From assembly GCF_029933015.1 (NCBI RefSeq), contig NZ_JAOZOZ010000016.1:4269-21532 (forward strand): a stretch of 17,264 nt of DNA, given 5' to 3'. The notes under the pieces are model-generated. The model was not told where the DNA came from and made no database searches. It saw nothing but the letters and a program-made list of their open reading frames with translations. The stretch comes from Hydrogenimonas sp. (GTDB taxonomy: Bacteria; Campylobacterota; Campylobacteria; Campylobacterales; Hydrogenimonadaceae). Shown here piece after piece: positions 15,073-17,264 of this stretch. Each line of letters starts with the position of its first letter. Within the stretch, counting starts at the first letter, position 1. The translations under genes were made by a program, and so were the position numbers.

Positions 15073-15098
15073 TAACATTTTCTATTTTATGTCGATTT
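15073..15098 (+). promoter_or_regulatory. Possible sigma-28 (FliA) promoter for the chemotaxis receptor
   Basis: TAACATTT (15073-15080), 10 nt, then GTCGATTT (15091-15098) resembles the FliA pattern TAAAGTTT-N11-GCCGATAA, and CGATTT fits the CGATWT core reported for epsilonproteobacterial sigma-28 promoters. Start near 15105 leaves a leader of about 20 nt before the ATG at 15126. The spacer is 1 nt short of the enteric norm. The AT-rich gap stands out from the flanking genes. Confidence 0.4.
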
Positions 15099-15125
15099 TC
15101 TGAGATGAAAAAGAAGGGGAGTACC

Positions 15126-17075
15126 ATGTTCAAAAATCTGAAAATCGGCCAGAAAATCTATATCCCTCTGATCCTCTCCATCGTTGTCGCGACAGTCATC
15201 ATCGCGGTCAACTCTTTTGATTCGATCGAACATATCAAAGAGGACGTTTTCGCCAAGGAGAGGAGGGCGCTTTCGACCTATTTCTCCCAGAAATACGAAG
15301 CGAAACGGCAGATCGGCCTTACCAACGCCATCAACATCGCCAACAACCTCTACGTTATCCGGGCGCTGCGGGATGGGAACCGCTCTCTGGCGATCCGGGG
15401 TCTCTCCAAAATCGATAACGAATTCAAACAATATACCGATTTCAAAAATATCAAAATCCATGTCCATACCGCCGATCTGCACTCTTTCGTGCGTCTGTGG
15501 AAACCCGAAAAGTATGGAGACGATCTGAGCGGTTTCAGAAAGACGATCGTCGCCGTCAAGGAGCGAAAAGCGCCGCTGGCGGCCATCGAGATAGGAAGGG
15601 CCGGTCTGGTGCTCAGGGGTGTGGCGCCCGTTTTGGAAGATGGCCGCTATCTGGGAAGTGTAGAATTTATCCAGGGGCTCAACTCCATTTCGAAAACGGC
15701 GAAAAAGGACGGCATCGATATCGTCACCGTCATGGACAGGAAATTTTCCGATATCGCCACATTTCTCAAAACCCGGGAAACGTTGATGGGAAGGTATGCC
15801 GTCGTGACGAAAAAAGGGGCGTTCGACGAGGGTTTCGTAGCCGATCTGAAGGGTGTCGAAAGTCTCGAGCCGGTTTTCAGGACAGCGCATTATTTCGTCG
15901 TCTCTCTGCCGATCGAAGATTTCAGCGGCCAGACCGTCGGCTACGCTCTGATCGGCAAGCCTCTGAAAGTGATCGAAAGCGTCATCGACCATGCCGCCAA
16001 CGCCCTGATCGTACAGCTCGTCGTCATGCTGATCGTCGATCTGATCATGCTGGCGATACTGATCGTCATCATCTCCAGGACGGTTGTCAAACCGATCGGA
16101 GAGTTGAATCGTCGTATCAAAGATCTGGCCCACGGCGAGGGTGATCTGACGCGGCGTATCGATGTGCACTCCAACGATGAAATCGGTGAGACGGCCCACG
16201 CCGTCAACGCCTTTATCGAAAAGGTGCAGGGGATCATCCAGAGCATGAAAACGTCGATGGAGAGGGCCGTACAGGTCTCCCGGGAGATCAAGAGAGATGC
16301 GGACGAGATCAAAAAGACGGTGGAGACGCAAAACCATCTGGTCGACGAGACGAAGATGCTGGCAGGCGATATCAAAGAGGATCTCAAGATCGCGGAGGAG
16401 TCGGTTTCGGATACGTCGAAAGATGTGGAACAGACCTACCATACCCTCGATCATATGCAAAAGACGCTGACACAGGTGGCCGCCAAAATCATCGAAGACG
16501 CCGGTGGTGCCAAAGAGGTGGCCCAAAACGTCACGTCGCTGGCCGATCAGACCAATCAGATCAAGGATGTCATCGCGATCATCAAAGAGATCGCCGACCA
16601 GACCAATCTGCTGGCCCTCAACGCGGCGATCGAAGCGGCCCGGGCGGGTGAACACGGTCGGGGCTTCGCCGTCGTCGCCGACGAGGTACGCAAACTGGCC
16701 GAGAGGACACAGAAGTCGCTGACGGAGATCGATGCGGCTGTCTCTGTCATCGTCCAGGGGGTCGTCCAGGCGCAGGACGAGATCAACACGATGGCGAACA
16801 ACGCCGAGCTGGTGACCGAAACGACGGAACAGGTCGTTACCGAGACCGACAAGACGATGGCGTGGATACAGGAGACGATAGAACTATCACGAAAGGCGGT
16901 GAGGGAGACGCAGCAGATCGACAGGAATCTTGGAGATCTGGTGGTGAAAAACGAAGGTCTGAGCGAAGAGGCGAAGACGACCGAAGAGATGGCCCGCAAA
17001 CTGGAAGGCATTTCACGGGAACTTCAGCGGGTGACGGAATCGCTCAAGAATGAAATGGACAAGTTCAGGGTTTGA
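15126..17075 (+). CDS. Methyl-accepting chemotaxis protein with periplasmic Cache-like sensor
   Basis: This 649-residue transmembrane chemoreceptor has a first membrane helix at about 11-29 and a large periplasmic sensor at about 30-290. The sensor resembles a double-Cache domain, with RGVAPVLEDGRYLGSVEF near 161-178 and a repeat of the hydrophobic-G-Y-A pattern near 280. A second helix lies at about 293-316, followed by HAMP (about 317-370, with DLTRRIDV) and a long coiled-coil signalling domain. The kinase-control tip is the standard IADQTNLLALNAAIEAARAG from residue 489, followed by HGRGFAVVADEVRKLAERT. It should bind CheA/CheW and report a small-molecule signal that I cannot identify. No C-terminal CheR-binding pentapeptide is present (it ends MDKFRV). 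The ATG at 15126 is preferred over 15105 because GGGGAG (15116-15121) lies 4 nt upstream and 15105 falls at the predicted transcription start. Confidence 0.95.
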   Translation: MFKNLKIGQKIYIPLILSIVVATVIIAVNSFDSIEHIKEDVFAKERRALSTYFSQKYEAKRQIGLTNAINIANNLYVIRALRDGNRSLAIRGLSKIDNEFKQYTDFKNIKIHVHTADLHSFVRLWKPEKYGDDLSGFRKTIVAVKERKAPLAAIEIGRAGLVLRGVAPVLEDGRYLGSVEFIQGLNSISKTAKKDGIDIVTVMDRKFSDIATFLKTRETLMGRYAVVTKKGAFDEGFVADLKGVESLEPVFRTAHYFVVSLPIEDFSGQTVGYALIGKPLKVIESVIDHAANALIVQLVVMLIVDLIMLAILIVIISRTVVKPIGELNRRIKDLAHGEGDLTRRIDVHSNDEIGETAHAVNAFIEKVQGIIQSMKTSMERAVQVSREIKRDADEIKKTVETQNHLVDETKMLAGDIKEDLKIAEESVSDTSKDVEQTYHTLDHMQKTLTQVAAKIIEDAGGAKEVAQNVTSLADQTNQIKDVIAIIKEIADQTNLLALNAAIEAARAGEHGRGFAVVADEVRKLAERTQKSLTEIDAAVSVIVQGVVQAQDEINTMANNAELVTETTEQVVTETDKTMAWIQETIELSRKAVRETQQIDRNLGDLVVKNEGLSEEAKTTEEMARKLEGISRELQRVTESLKNEMDKFRV

Positions 17076-17077
17076 GT

Positions 17078-17140
17078 GGTGAACGGTGAACGGTGAACGG
17101 TGAATGGTGAACAGTGAACGGGAATCGGGAATCGGGAATC
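17078..17140. repeat. Tandem heptamer array: six GGTGAAC-type then three GGGAATC units
   Basis: Nine contiguous 7-bp units in perfect phase fill the gap between two convergent genes. GGTGAAC occurs at 17078, 17085 and 17092, GGTGAAT at 17099, GGTGAAC at 17106 and AGTGAAC at 17113. Three identical GGGAATC units follow at 17120, 17127 and 17134. The switch of unit without loss of the 7-bp register is notable. It resembles heptanucleotide short tandem repeats known from cyanobacteria and some proteobacteria, and may vary in copy number. Confidence 0.9.
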
Positions 17141-17145
17141 GGGGG

Positions 17146-17161
17146 CCGGGCTCAGGCCCGG
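17146..17161. repeat. GC-rich inverted repeat over the msrB stop codon
   Basis: CCGGGC (17146-17151) and GCCCGG (17156-17161) pair around a 4-nt loop (TCAG) that contains most of the minus-strand TGA stop of msrB. It is a stable 6-bp all-GC hairpin but has no T-run on either side, so it is at most a weak or factor-dependent terminator. Confidence 0.5.
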
Positions 17162-17264
17162 GGTTCGAACTTCAGGCAGACGGAGTTGATGCAGTAGCGC
17201 AGGCCGGTCGGCGGTGGGCCGTCTTCGAAGACGTGGCCCAGGTGGGCGTCGCATCGGGCGCAGG
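17152..17264 (-). CDS. msrB: Peptide methionine (R)-S-oxide reductase MsrB, C-terminal fragment cut by the window edge
   Basis: The last 36 codons of a minus-strand gene are visible; the 5' part lies beyond 17264. The reading CARCDAHLGHVFEDG (17262-17218) continues through GPPPTGLRYCINS to KFEPRA and a TGA at 17154-17152. This is the unmistakable end of MsrB: a CxxC that normally binds zinc, the HLGHVF active-site strand, and the catalytic cysteine in RYCINS. The enzyme repairs methionine-R-sulfoxide in proteins using thioredoxin. The final residues SVCLKF replace the more common SASLRF, placing an extra cysteine near the end. It is convergent with the chemotaxis receptor, with the heptamer array between them. 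Whether an MsrA domain is fused upstream cannot be seen. Confidence 0.88.
   Translation of the reverse strand, partial: CARCDAHLGHVFEDGPPPTGLRYCINSVCLKFEPRA

Noticed and set aside
15105..15125. ATG at 15105 as start of the chemoreceptor
   Set aside because: The extra MKKKGST is encoded by the ribosome-binding region for the ATG at 15126, and related receptors usually begin MFKNL.

Overview
The window is a compact, GC-rich (about 60% by eye) bacterial chromosome segment. It holds ten complete protein genes and one edge-truncated gene, with no RNA genes, insertion sequences or CRISPR. The gene set, the style of the chemotaxis receptor and the K-x-T variant of DedA suggest a free-living, motile member of the Campylobacterota (Epsilonproteobacteria), perhaps a GC-rich marine or vent lineage. 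That assignment is an inference from protein style, because no rRNA or other marker is present.

Layout. (1) Positions 117-5333 (+) hold a two-gene cation-transport operon. The first gene encodes a 1313-residue fusion of a CPA2-type cation/proton antiporter with a complete SERCA-like (P2A) P-type ATPase. It is followed 3 bp later by an MgtC/DUF4010 membrane protein. A strong stem-loop lies in the leader. (2) Positions 5401-5892 (+) hold a DUF2062 membrane protein gene behind a perfect TTGACA-17-TATAAT promoter whose -35 box sits inside a 16-bp palindrome. (3) Positions 5902-6819 (-) hold a secreted phytase-like beta-propeller gene, possibly translated from a leaderless mRNA. (4) Positions 6891-9870 (+) hold a four-gene operon from an extended -10 promoter: a small acidic protein, a beta-carbonic anhydrase, a PanE-like dehydrogenase lacking two substrate-site asparagines, and an APC/LeuT-like membrane protein. 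The last three genes are joined by ATGA overlaps. (5) Positions 9881-14413 (-) hold a translationally coupled three-gene operon that reads as ovothiol biosynthesis: OvoA (iron sulfoxide synthase plus methyltransferase), a PatB/MalY PLP lyase that is a strong OvoB candidate, and an APC permease. (6) Positions 14501-15058 (+) hold a DedA protein gene, divergent from ovoA. (7) Positions 15126-17075 (+) hold a chemotaxis receptor gene with a possible sigma-28 promoter. (8) Positions 17078-17140 hold nine tandem heptamers of two types. (9) Positions 17152-17264 (-) hold the C-terminus of MsrB.

The most noteworthy items are the antiporter-ATPase fusion paired with an MgtC-like protein, and the ovoA-ovoB-permease operon, which supplies a candidate transporter for ovothiol or its precursors. 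All intergenic gaps are short (under about 120 bp), so no stretch over 300 bp lacks a gene. Nearly all other long open frames are antisense or frame-shifted shadows caused by high GC.
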